This document shows, piece after piece, positions 9,670 to 19,591 of a stretch of DNA of 64,000 bases. Under the pieces are notes generated by a model. It was not told the DNA's origin. It ran no database searches and saw only the letters and a program-made list of their open reading frames with translations. The position numbers were made by a program, and so were the translations under genes. The stretch is from Hyposmocoma kahamanoa. Taxonomy: Eukaryota; Arthropoda; Insecta; Lepidoptera; Cosmopterigidae. Numbering within the stretch: position 1 is the stretch's first letter; the number at the start of each line of letters is the position of its first letter. Where the stretch lies: positions 424,043 through 488,042 of the forward strand of contig NW_020655294.1 in the NCBI RefSeq assembly GCF_003589595.1, in the 5' to 3' direction.

Positions 9670-10930
9670 AAAAGAAGATACTTACAATCATTTATTTTCC
9701 ACTCCTAAATAAACAACCTTAAACCGGACTAAAAGCTATGTCACGGTTCATATTTATGTCAAAAATTACGACCTTACATACGACCTGAGCCTCAAACATA
9801 AACAGGTCAAGCTTATTTCAATTCTCAATTACTACTTCAGAAGTCCTAATAACGTCATATTGGTAAAACACGATTTAAATCACGTTACTTGAAAGATGAG
9901 TTTGGCTTGAAGAATATAGTGAGTTAGTATGTTTTGGATTAATGTCATCCATTATACATTGAATCAAAGCCAGTAACTTTAAATCTGATATTAAATTACG
10001 TGTTTACGGAAAATGAACCTAATAGTAATTATGTGTTGGTGTTTATTTTGTGGAAATGCGTAGCGAAAGTGCTTTGGGGCTAACATTAAGGTCACTTGTT
10101 GTTTTATCTTTTGTTCCCGTTTATTTATTGTTTTTAGGTCTGTAACTTTTTTCTACGCCTGTACTTAAATCTGTTAAATAAATAAAAATTCTATTGTCTT
10201 TTGAATAAAGTATGAAATGGATGGATGGATGAAAAAAATCCTAATAATGAACTATGTAAACAGGCAAAAGAAAAACTAATGTTACAGAACTTCCCAGTAT
10301 TCATAAATGCGAGAATTAAAAATACCTATCTGTACCGCTTACTAAAAAAAAGAAAATGGCGGTAACACTTAAATTAAAGTGGTATTCTTTTGTTTTTTCG
10401 TAATTTTTTGAATTATGGTCGCGAAAATGAGTGCTAGTGAGAAGAGCGATAATGAAAATACAGTAATAAGATATACATTCGAAAACATCGACAGACTTTA
10501 AAAAAAAAAAAATTTTTCTTTTTTCTATTATACATCTTCCTCTCTTTAGTATTTTATTATTTCCTCACATTGTTTGAAACATTCTATACATGCCTCGGCG
10601 GGAACGGGGATTGCTTGACTCGTATTAATACAAGGCCTCGCTGGCGCTCGGTCTCTGCAATAATTTACTATATACATAACTATAACGAGTATTATAGTAC
10701 ACAGAACTATATTGAGTTTCAAAAAAAGAACGTCGTATTTTAAATATATGCATTACTTAGCCAGTTCTATTCTATCTCTGGGTATTTGTTTTATAGCTAT
10801 CTATTGGATGGCAACGCACTTTTCTGGTTGCATGCGGTGCGAAGAGATTATTTTTACTTAATTTAATGCGGAAAAGTTGGGTGCATGTTTCGTGAGTGTC
10901 TTAAAAAACAGCCATGATAGCTAACTCAAT
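9670..10930. other. unassigned AT-rich stretch
   Basis: No recognised repeat family or coding motif. It contains an A run at 10500-10513 and a locally GC-richer patch at 10590-10660. A possible LINE tail (aataaataaaaattc...aataaagtatg) near 10175-10215 is too weak to call. Confidence 0.4.
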
Positions 10931-11027
10931 GTACACGAAGTCAAACTCTATTGTGTTATCGGTTTACAGCGTCTCCGTATGCTCATCCAGGCGTCGCGCC
11001 GCTCGACATTTATAAGCAGTAAACATA

Positions 11028-11171
11028 ATGGCGGACAGAGACATCCATATTAATTTGTTACTTAAAATTGAAAAGCATCCAATATTGTACAATCATAGAC
11101 TAGCAGAGTATTCCAGTGACGATTCACACGCCAAAATATCTTCATCGCTCGAGGACGACATTATTTCGTGA
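11028..11171 (+). pseudogene. MADF-like domain N-terminus (transposon-type)
   Basis: A 47-codon frame starts MADRDIHINLLLKIEKHPIL and continues YNHRLAEYSSDD. The pattern of a short leader, then LI..V..HP.LY....EYS, is the first helix region of MADF (Adf-1/Myb-like) DNA-binding domains. It lacks the downstream W and the rest of the ~85-residue domain before the stop at 11169-11171. A TATA-like tttataa lies 19-25 bases upstream of the ATG. MADF proteins occur both as host regulators and as the second gene of PIF/Harbinger transposons. With Harbinger remnants elsewhere in the window, the latter origin is plausible. A genuine host first exon cannot be excluded, but no splice donor stands out. Confidence 0.45.
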
Positions 11172-11525
11172 CGTGACTCTTTACAATTGCCAAAATTTTA
11201 TAGCCATTTGGAGTTGTTGAAGGTAATACATTGAAATCTTATGATCTAGGTAAAATAGTTAACCTATTTACGGATGACTTAATACAATTTATATTGGATG
11301 ATCAAGTGTCAGCTTTAACACGGTAATGTCATACTACTCGTATATTGTTAATTCAGTACACAAAACTCATTTATTTTCATTATCGATATCGACGAAAAAA
11401 TGTTATGGGCATCTCTAAATTCAAGTAAGAAATTTGTATCCAGACTTTCAATTATGTAATCTAATTACAAGGCATTAAAGTTCTGGGACTTGTTACCCGA
11501 AAATGTTTTAAAAACTAATTCTACT

Positions 11526-11700
11526 GGGAAATGAAAGTATTGTTTCGGTTTTAAATCGCGTATATTAATTTGTTTTTTTAAGCAAACCAAATTTTTTCAA
11601 GGTTTGTTTGAAAAAACAATATACGCAATTTAAATCCGGAAAAATAGTTCCATTTCCTATGTGTAACAATCGCGAAAGCCTAAGAACACGATATGTAGGT
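11526..11700. repeat. Penelope-like terminal sequence, inverted pair
   Basis: Left arm (11527-11588) ggaaatgaaa...ttaaatcgcgtatat...aaacc and right arm (11601-11656) ggtttgtttgaaaaaacaat...atttaaatccgga...ttcc are inverted copies of the sequence that precedes the GIY-YIG frame at 40379-40898. They are followed by the tail word taacaatcgcgaaag. Confidence 0.75.
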
Positions 11701-11924
11701 TACCTATCAGTACTCCGAAAGGACATTTTCCAGAAATAACGTTTGGTCGAAATTTCATAACATCGAAAGTAATTTTGAGAGGAAAATATTTTTTCTTTTA
11801 AACCCTTTTTTTTGTTAATCCGAGGGAATCTGCTTACTGATACCCCGGCCCCGAACTTAACATAATCTAACCGAACCTAATCGTGTATTTGCGATAAATA
11901 TTCAACATATCCTGAAAGTAATTA

Positions 11925-12310
11925 TTAATATAAAGATCGAACATTCAGAAAAAATTCCTTCGATCCGGCCGGACTTGAACCGACGTCTTCTAGCTTACCG
12001 TGCCAGACGTTATACCAACTAAGCCACGGAACGAACCAGCGGATCTCACGAACTTTTCCATGTGCTTCGTCGTATCTTTCGTATTTGGTTTTTTCAACGA
12101 CTTTTAGTCGTAGCGCCATCTATGAAAGTTTTATCACCCAGTTAGATATCTTTACAGTTACCAGCCCTGGTGAGAGATGTCGCTATTCACTGTATTTAAA
12201 ATTTTTATTGAATTGGTATTCAATTATTTTTTGTGAAATTATTCCACAAATTGAATAATTTCTCAAAAAATAATTGAATATCAATTGAAAATCCTGAAAT
12301 AACAACTGTT
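11925..12310 (-). repeat. tRNA-derived SINE (family D) with inverted AT tail
   Basis: Minus strand A box TGGCTTAGTTGG (12016-12027) and B box GGTTCAAGTCC (11971-11981). The tRNA-like head is followed on the 3' side by aaggaattttttctgaatgtt. The upstream segment carries cgttgaaaaaacc and a ggcgctac word shared with other D copies. At 12195-12300 the AT tail ttgaattggtattcaattatt occurs with an inverted partner, suggesting a head-to-head remnant. Confidence 0.85.
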
Positions 12311-12539
12311 TCGTTATAATTCGGTTCGGTTGGGAAAAAAATATTCCACTTTGAGATAGTGTTGGTGCTCTAGCTCTCGTAGGATCTAAGATGTTCGGTG
12401 GACTGTATTTTTTCAAGTTCTTGCTCTTCTCGGGATCAGGATCGAATGAAACGCTTGTTCAACTGCTTACTGACTACTACGTTTATTGGCCGTAATGTTC
12501 TTACTTATGTCCTAATTATAGTCTCTTATCTAGTAGAGG

Positions 12540-12905
12540 TGTCGGCGAGCAGGCAGCAGGCGCGGTGCGCGGGGGGTGGCAATTCCGTACGATGCTGTAT
12601 GCAGGGTGCGGAGGACGGTGACGCGCTCTCGGCTAAGGTGCGGGGCGCGGAGTGTTCTCGCGCGTGGCTCGGTATCCGTAACATCTCTCACCCCGACGCC
12701 GGCGACTCGTACGATGCCGTCTGGTACGTTCTACCGTTCCCATTGGCCTTACGTTCCTCGGTAGCGTGTTGTCGATGACAACCACTATGTCGCCGACCTG
12801 TAGTACCGACGTGCCGTCCATTCTGGGTGGTTCTCCTCGTGGTACTAGGGTCGGCAGGCACTCCCGTACCCAGCGTTTCCAGAACTGGTCTGCGAGTGCT
12901 TCGCT
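12540..12905 (-). pseudogene. BEL/Pao retrotransposon integrase C-terminal (DUF5641-like) fragment
   Basis: The minus strand gives ASEALADQFWKRWVRE..LPTL, then LQVGDIVVVIDNTLPRNV and GTVER. After a frameshift near 12725 it continues PDGIVRVAGV. The series LAD.FW.RW...LPTL, then VGD.V...D..LPR..W..G.V, then PG.DG.VRV.. is diagnostic of the C-terminal region of BEL/Pao integrases. The tryptophan normally found after PRN is replaced by R. The stretch is strikingly GC-rich against its AT-rich surroundings, as expected for coding DNA of a retroelement. The catalytic integrase core, RT and LTRs are not seen. Only the terminal domain survives, frameshifted. Confidence 0.82.
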
Positions 12906-13124
12906 GGCGCATCGCGTGAGCGGGTATTATCTATTACGTCACGTAAGCTGATTTAATGCAAAGAAAAATTTCCGATGCGAAAAAGATAAATTATATATAA
13001 AAATATACGAAATATTGTCGTATTAAAACATATGCATTAACATTTATAATTTTGTTATCTTAGTTACTGGTGCTAAAAAAAACCAAGAGGTTGTTATTGC
13101 TACTGGATATCACTTGTAGTTAAT

Positions 13125-13345
13125 AATAATCACGAATTTTTCTATGTGCTTGCGTCGTGTCTTTGCATTTTGGTTTTTCAACGACTTTATAGCCGTAGCG
13201 CCATCTATGAGAAAATCTATGATAGATTTATCACCCAGTTAGTACCTTTACAGCTACCAGTCCTGGCGAGAGATGTCGCTATTCGCTGTATTTTAAATTT
13301 TTACTGAATTAATATACAATTATTTTTTGTGAATAAATGTAAATA
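13125..13345 (-). repeat. SINE D, partial copy
   Basis: Retains cacgaatttttctatgtgct, ggtttttcaacgac and the tagcgccatctatgag word of family D. The tRNA-like head has been lost. It abuts the next D copy. Confidence 0.8.
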
Positions 13346-13349
13346 TTAC

Positions 13350-13620
13350 TCCACTAGTTTGTTATAATTATTAATACAAAGATCGAACACTCAATTCCTT
13401 CGATCCGGCCGGACTTAAACCGACGTCTTCTAGCACACCGTGCCAGACGCTATACCAACTAAGCCACGAAACGAACCTGCGGACCTTATGAATTTTTCTA
13501 TGTGCTTGCATCGTATCTTTGTATTTGGTTTTTCAACGACTTTTTAGACGTAGCGCCATCTATGAGAAATCTATGATATTTCGTCACCCAGTTAGATAAC
13601 TTTACAGCTACCATTGTCTT
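13350..13620 (-). repeat. SINE D, near-complete copy
   Basis: Minus strand A box TGGCTTAGTTGG (13456-13467) and B box GGTTTAAGTCC (13411-13421). The body is nearly identical to the copies at 11925 and 63715. Together with 13125-13345 it forms a direct tandem arrangement. Confidence 0.85.
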
Positions 13621-13724
13621 TGTATTAATAATTATAATAAACTAGTGAAGTAATTTCACATAAAAATAATTGAATGTCAATTGAATAAAAAAAATTAAAC
13701 ACTAAAAGATATTAAAACTATTTT

Positions 13725-13800
13725 TATTGTCTAAATCTCATATATTTTGTTTTTTCAATCAAACCAACGTTTCAGGTCCTTTGCAGGTCCCATGAGCGCG
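13725..13800 (+). repeat. Penelope-like terminal segment
   Basis: Contains tttttcaatcaaaccaacgt followed by ttcaggtcctttgcaggtcc, a diverged copy of the ..caaaccgacgtttcgggccc.. block. Confidence 0.65.
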
Positions 13801-14534
13801 TCTGACTAAGATAGTAAACTGATGACGTTGAGGGTAACTGGCGATAGTTAAGTTTACATAGTTGAAAACTTACGCTAAGGCTACAGAACACGACTAGCAC
13901 CGTTAATTTGTTGCGTGTAGTTCAGGCCCAGGTAACATTCTTACATAAACAATGAAAACAATTTTAAACTTGGTTACGTTTCCGACACACACAAGATAAC
14001 GATTGTACCATTATTTACATTTGACTTAATTAAAATGATTTAGACATTTAACTTTCATATCTATGTTTTAGCTTTGTTACTCTTTTTTTTTACATTTTTC
14101 TTTGTGTTTAGTTGAATTGGTATTCAATTTTTCATTTTTGCTCTGTTATGTTGATTTCTAATATTTTGATTTTATTGAATATCGTGATATTTCAATACTA
14201 CGATATTCATAAAGAAAAATTCCTTCAGTCTGACATGACTCGAACAGGAGCCTCTATGCCAAACTTGACCCACTTATTTTTTTTTTTTGCAAATTTTATA
14301 TTGCAATTGTTTATTGTCGTAACAAAATAAGACTTTTCTTTCTTCCATATTTTCTCCTTTCTGAAAATTTTCAACAAATTTTACATTATTCAATAAATGA
14401 GATTGTGACGCCTCTAACGCAGTCTAGTACCGCACGCCACCTAGATGATAAATAGATGGCACACCTTGCATCTTGAAACGCACTATTGAAGTATTCACTA
14501 CCGTAGTATAAAACTGTTGTAATATAGAAAATAT

Positions 14535-14640
14535 AACTATCTTTTCGAATTTAAATTGCGTATATTTGTTTTTTCAAACAAACCAACGTTTCGGGCCCTT
14601 TACATGAGTAATAATCGCGAAAACCTAAGAACTCTGTTGA
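14535..14640 (+). repeat. Penelope-like terminal segment, truncated inverted junction
   Basis: Plus-oriented ttgttttttcaaacaaacca and gtttcgggccctttac run directly into taataatcgcgaaaacctaa. That tail word normally belongs to the opposite orientation, so two inverted copies appear fused. Confidence 0.65.
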
Positions 14641-14659
14641 AGTGTTTTGTCAAATATGT

Positions 14660-14720
14660 TCAAATCTTTAGGGGCACTGCCACTGCACCCGTCATCCGCG
14701 ATCACGTCGCGCGACACATT
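14660..14720 (-). repeat. SINE A fragment
   Basis: Short match to aaatctttaggggcactgcc and cactgcacccgtca of SINE A, minus orientation. Confidence 0.5.
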
Positions 14721-14930
14721 AGGACACCCCGGACACTCCATACAACGGTCGAAAGTTATTTACCTACTACTACTATATACAGCCAAGCGCTATCTGCACA
14801 CGCGCAAATGTGTGCGTGAAATGGCAGGGTTACCCATCACATTCTCGTATCTATTACATGATAAGCGCGGCGGCTTGGCGAGAATTGTAACGCAAATCAG
14901 TTATCTAAAATTCTATTAATAGAATTCTAA

Positions 14931-14970
14931 ATTATTAGGATTAGTGTAATTATACACTAATCCTAATAAT
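14931..14970. repeat. perfect 18-bp-arm hairpin
   Basis: attattaggattagtgta (14931-14948) pairs perfectly with 14953-14970 around a four-base loop. Its surroundings are AT-rich and it may be a relic of a MITE end. Confidence 0.8.
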
Positions 14971-15620
14971 TACCCACATCTCACATTTATTAGGTAATTA
15001 TATTGACATAAACTGTATTATATATTTTTCAATTTGTGTTATATATTACTCTGCACTATATTAATGAAAAAAACAATAACCGAATGAGTCTCAGACATAA
15101 GTTTTTTTTACTTACTTCGTTTCACCTTTCGGAAAACGAAAGAAGCTCTTCTCTTTATCCCGTTTAGATGACCACAAACAGCCGTACAGTGCATAATTCA
15201 CGACCATTATAAATATAACGTGCAATTAATTATGTTATATATTAAAGTACAAGTTTCGTAATGAATGAATGAAAATTGTATTCAAATGTCAAAGCCGTCT
15301 AAGCGCGAAAAAGCTCGCCGACAGCCTTGTTGTCGTTCAGTCAATGTGACCGTCAATGTGCGGGGTATGGTGCGGTATCTAAAGCTAGGGAGGGGCAGAG
15401 AGTGTCCGTTCTCGTTGCTATTTGTTTGTCAGTTGTCAGTCAAGGTCATCAGCAGTCAACTGCAAAGCATCCTTCATAAAAAATAGTCAAAAATTTTGAA
15501 ATAGGCAATTACAGTATACCTGGTGATCTGTAACACAGATCCCTAATCTCGTAATAAGAGTTCATGGTAAGGCCCCTGCTCTCTCCAAGGATATTGTTAT
15601 TAGACACGAAATGTAACTAC

Positions 15621-16022
15621 TTATAGACCTTTCTGAGATATATAATGCATTTTGTATTTGTAGAGTGGCAAATCACTGCTTCTACCACCATGAGACAGCT
15701 GATTGAAAATCCAAGTAATCTTATTTGTAAGCATTTGCAGTGACAGGCTGCACGGTAATCGCTTCCACCCTGTGGGACGTTTGCTGTAGCCGCGTCCTGT
15801 ACATGCTATTTTTGTTGTACCACTACGTCTAAGCTTGCAAGAATAAACCTTACTTGTACTTAAAACTACGGTGATTTCTTCTTCCAAGCTTCCATCGACA
15901 TTAGAAGGTTTATTTTTATTTAGAAAGTGCAACAGCTTTGTCTTTGTAGGGGACTGCAGATCTAACTTCTCACTAAAGGGCTTTCTGTTTGTTTTGTTGA
16001 AGCCTCCGGTGGACAGAATCAT
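15621..16022 (-). other. 133-codon open frame of unknown nature
   Basis: The frame is uninterrupted and basic (rich in K, R, S and T). It contains one SLEEEI segment and a short stretch with two cysteines (SCKLRRSGTTKIACTGRG). No domain, signal peptide or membrane segment is evident, and no known transposase or LINE motif was recognised. It is one of the longest frames here not explained by a transposable element. In AT-rich DNA of this length a chance open frame is quite possible. It could also be an exon of a degraded transposase. Confidence 0.2.
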
Positions 16023-16460
16023 ATTGAAATTTCATGAAATAAAGAAATCAACCACTAATTTATAATTGTAGTTCAATACCATCACAGAAGCTGGTTTGCT
16101 TTTCTTCATTATCAATCCACATACGCCTAGGCGAGAGTGAATAGGCATTGTTTAGGTCATAGACCGCCATACTTGCCCAATACGGATTGAAGATATTACC
16201 TGAACGTTGAACGTTCTTTCGTCGTTTAAACGTTACCTTCTAGACATTATTATGACAACTTTATATTAATAATAAATAATAAGATGTTTTGAATTATTCC
16301 AAAATGAAATGTTGTCAGCCTCCTGTATATGATGCGCCCTAGTGCTATTTTATTTTTTTTAATTACTACTTCTCATAATGCCTTTTAAATCTTTTATGTT
16401 GTTATTATAGTTTTTTATCAAGCAATATCAAAACACTGTTTTTAGTTTGTCATTCAATTT

Positions 16461-16885
16461 TAACCGACTTCAAAAAAAGGAGGAGGTTCTCAATTCGACT
16501 GTATGTTTTTTTGTATGTATGTTACGCGATAACTCCGGTATTTGTGAACCGATTTCATGATTCTTTTTTGTTGGAAAGAGGGTACCTCCATAGTGGTCCG
16601 CGGTTCACGCATGAAGATTCATTTTTATAAATAGCGCATACATTTTATTATAAGGAGAAATTATTTTATTGGTTGATTTTGCTAATCTCCAATTCAAGGC
16701 GTTTTTCTCTCTCAATATACTTTGAGTAGTGAGAATCGATTTTTATTATCTCCAGTGTCAAGTCCCGTATAGTGGCGAACTAGGGGATGAATCCGGGTTT
16801 GCGCACTTTCCGGTAATCGATTTCAATAAAACTTGGTAAATTATATGTAATTCCACTTACTTTTGAGGTCGTTTTTTTTAGTACT
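16461..16885 (+). repeat. dispersed family B, long form
   Basis: Near-complete: starts ttaaccgacttcaaaaaaag, includes gttacgcgataactccgg and gattcttttttgttggaaag. It then has an extra ~190-bp segment (gttcacgcatgaagattc ... agtcccgtatagtggcg) before aactaggggatgaatcc. It ends ttttgaggtcgttttt. This copy is the best reference for the family. Confidence 0.88.
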
Positions 16886-17142
16886 CTGTACTGAGAATAT
16901 AATCTTGCAATGTCCATAATTTTAATACCATTCTTGTCACAACATACGAAATCTAAATTAACAAGTGAAAAGTCAATTTAACTTGTACAGTTACCACGAA
17001 AATGTACAGTAAAGCGATCAAGTCGGCAACTTTGTTTGGCTGTTCAAATCTACCGCGATGTAGAGGTACTTAGTGTTACTTTGATAGATTGAAAATTAAA
17101 CTTTGATTTGTTAGTAATGAATGAATTATTTGTTGTAAAGTT

Positions 17143-17315
17143 GGGTGAAATAAAAAGGTACATGGAACTTATCAACTTATTTCTCAAGGTGACGGACGCA
17201 GTGGAAGTGCCCCTCAGATCTTTGCGATTTGAAGCTCTGAGTGGCACTGCAACTGTTATGGACAGGCGTGTAGCTTACCATCAGGCGCAAGACCTGTTCG
17301 TCCGGTCACTTGATA
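17143..17315 (+). repeat. SINE A, 5' part of an interrupted copy
   Basis: Contains acatggaacttatcaac, cagatctttgcgatttgaag, ctctgagtggcactgcaac and gtccggtcacttgata. The A-rich end of the same copy is at 17847-17859, beyond the inserted Harbinger-type element. Confidence 0.88.
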
Positions 17316-17318
17316 TTG

Positions 17319-17843
17319 AGTGGGTGATAGACGTACGAGTAAATACGCGTACTTGTGGCTCGACGACCTTTTTCACTCATGTGTCGCCCTAAGTACGCAA
17401 ATTTTAAAATTGCCGCGCATGTCTGTCAGCGTCGCAAGTCACGAGCCGCCATTTTGTTTCAAATGAAATAGCTTCTCTCATGCAGGTATCTTGTTTAGCT
17501 ATTATAGGTGTAAATAAATGCAAGAGTTCTTCGTACAACGACTCGGGCATTCTTAAATAATTACGAAAGTCTTCCTTTTCATCACGTAACTCTCTTACTA
17601 AATTTACACGTGATAAACGCTCTCTTTTCGTAAGCTGTTCTTTACCCGCTCTCGCCGATTTTGTCTTCTTTTTTAAGTTTTCAACATGTGATATGATTTT
17701 ATTCCCAAATAACACAAGACCTCCTCCGTGGACGACATCGCGTAACATTATAAGCTAATCTGTTGTGTGTCGCCGACGTCGAGCTGAGTAAGAAAGCAAA
17801 CTTTGAAACCGCGATTTTTAACCTCGTACGTCTATCACCCACT
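17319..17843 (-). mobile_element. deleted PIF/Harbinger transposon
   Basis: Terminal inverted repeats of 21 bp begin AGTGGGTGATAGACG at 17319 and appear inverted at 17823-17843. Flanking trinucleotides are TTG (left) and TTA (right), consistent with a mutated TTA duplication, the PIF/Harbinger signature. The 525-bp element holds a truncated transposase start (17404-17748). It inserted into the 3' end of a SINE A copy. Confidence 0.88.
17404..17748 (-). pseudogene. HARBI1-like transposase, N-terminal remnant
   Basis: Read from 17748, the frame opens MLRDVVHGG. A lysine/arginine-rich stretch (residues ~25-50) is followed by NLVRELRDEKEDFRNYLRM, then LLHLFTPIIAKQDTCMREAI. The pattern L..EL...D...FRNYLRM....F..LL..V.P.I.K.DT.MR..I is the conserved N-terminal helical region of PIF/Harbinger (HARBI1-type) transposases. 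It lies upstream of the DDE catalytic domain. About 15 residues after the MR.AI motif the frame turns to unrelated sequence and stops. The DDE nuclease is therefore entirely missing, with ~110 of about 350-400 residues present. The element can only have moved, if at all, with transposase supplied elsewhere. Confidence 0.85.
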
Positions 17844-17846
17844 TTA

Positions 17847-17859
17847 TTATTATAAAAAA
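17847..17859 (+). repeat. SINE A, 3' end of the interrupted copy
   Basis: The ttattataaaaaaa terminus typical of SINE A resumes immediately after the Harbinger element. Confidence 0.75.
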
Positions 17860-17912
17860 AAATAAAAGAAAGTAACTCCGAGTTGGCTACTCAGGAGAAT
17901 CTACCTTGCGAA

Positions 17913-18198
17913 CATTGACTTACAAATAAATGGACGACGGGTCTAAAACACAAACCACGAAAAAAATGTCCCAAGTCAACCTATTTAAACGTAGTGACAT
18001 GTAAAGGAATATGAAAAAGCTGAAACGTTGAATTTAAATTGTAATGTCATCGCAGTACTGTCTAATTTTGCTTGCTTCGCTGTCAGTCGAACAAACGAAA
18101 ACTAAAGCGTGATTGACGCTCTGTATACGATTTTAACGCCCTATAAGTTCGTACACTTTTTAGCGCGGACCCGACGTCCATATAATTGTAAGTCAATG
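17913..18198 (+). mobile_element. MITE F, complete 286-bp copy
   Basis: Starts CATTGACTTACAA and ends with its complement. It is flanked by the perfect 8-bp direct repeat cttgcgaa (17905-17912 and 18199-18206). Internally it is collinear with 41200-41485, with only scattered substitutions. No open frame. Confidence 0.95.
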
Positions 18199-18639
18199 CT
18201 TGCGAATCAATAATTTTAAATCCATTTGATGATTTCAAATAAATGTAATTTAGAAATGGAACAAATATATTGTAAGTTTAAATTGAATTTGAGAATTATA
18301 ATGCGTTCTTAGACGCAAGACACGTTCTCAACACGTAATGTCGGAAAAATGCAAAAGTTCTGAAATTGCCAAAGCAAGACATACGGGAAATCTACGTTAC
18401 TTCCATACAAAATGGATTTAAGAAATTTAATTTACAGCTTACGTCTTGAAGGGAGGAAGGGAAAAGTGCGACATCATATTAGTTAGTGATCCGAGTTCTT
18501 AAAACAAACCACTTGATCAAAAATAATAATAATCAAATAATGATAACAAAATAACTTGTATCTACACCTAATTACCTAGGGTAGCCGCATCCACTGCGTA
18601 CATAATCCACGGTGGCCCCATCCACGCCATCATTTGTTA

Positions 18640-18850
18640 ATCCAAAATGACTGTCGAATCTTCTGTGGACAACGATTTATTGATAACTTTAGTGGAACAA
18701 ATGCGCGTTTTGTTTTTAATAATCTCTCAGATTTTCGTACAATTTTCAAAAGTGTACGCACTGCTTTTTGATTCATTGGATGAACCCAATACCTTCTGTT
18801 CTCCGGCGGCAAAGCCGTTGGCGTCTCCTATGCCAATATAAAAGTGCAAC
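18640..18850 (-). pseudogene. possible Harbinger-type transposase N-terminal scrap
   Basis: A minus-strand frame contains PPENRRYWVHPMNQ. The RRYWVHP box also occurs at about 26316-26340 (HRRYWVHPFLRTR) and resembles the RR.WWV.P start region of some HARBI1-like transposases. The following residues do not match the expected FRM-containing region, so the call rests on a seven-residue box shared by two loci. Confidence 0.3.
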
Positions 18851-18859
18851 AAAGCGTGG

Positions 18860-19585
18860 ATCCATCACAGATGTGTTCTTAGGGCGATTGCTGTGTGAAT
18901 ACTGCGGTTATCCGTCTTTTAAATCTCTATTCGTTTATAATAGGATACGTAAAAAAAACGTGCAGGGCAATGCCATGTGAACGAAGGCTTAGTTCACTCG
19001 AAGTAAATTAAAAAATTAAGTACTTTTTACTCCCTAGGGATTAAAGGATGCACTTTACTTCCGCTACGTAAGGCTATATTGACGTACGTTTAGAGCTTGA
19101 GAAGTAAAAAAAATATATATTAAATATGAATAAAAAATAATGTCAGAAATATACGGCAAATCTTGTTTGTGACATCATAGTCTAATGGCGCTATAAAAGC
19201 TGCATACTAACGATGGTTTAGCTAGAAAGAGACGGACCATCCCCCACCACTAACTTTAGCCATTAATATCTCCGTTGCTACTTGAGATATCGGTAAACAT
19301 ATCTCAGATGCTCATTTTCATCTCAGTTGTTTGAAGCAATGAAATAACTGTAAGAAGTAAACAGAACTCATCCGTAAGTTAGTCTTTAAACTCGTGATGA
19401 CCTGTCTTGTTTAGTTTTCGTTCATGATGGAAAGGGTAAGGCGGTCGCACACTCTTTTCACTTTTTTATTAAAAATAAGTGCGCATTTGACATCCATCTC
19501 ACCTGATGGAAAGTGATGATGAGGTCAACGATGTAGGGGAGTCAATATCGCACCGCCGTTTAAATCGTACCACTTCTAGATTTCC
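18860..19585. other. unassigned; possible LINE tail at 19480-19530
   Basis: Mostly unique AT-rich sequence. Near 19480 the words gtgcgcatttgacatcc and cacctgatggaaagtgatga resemble the 3' untranslated end of the LINE at 30299-31945 (cgcctgatggaaagtgcgaa), which suggests a detached LINE tail. Confidence 0.4.
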
Positions 19586-19591
19586 TACTAA

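Noticed and set aside
11971..12027. tRNA gene (A and B boxes present), also at 13411, 29761, 34130 and 63762
   Set aside because: Acceptor stems do not close and each head continues into a dispersed repeat body, so these are SINE heads.
12398..12778. 126-codon plus-strand frame as a gene
   Set aside because: Antisense shadow of the GC-rich BEL/Pao fragment.
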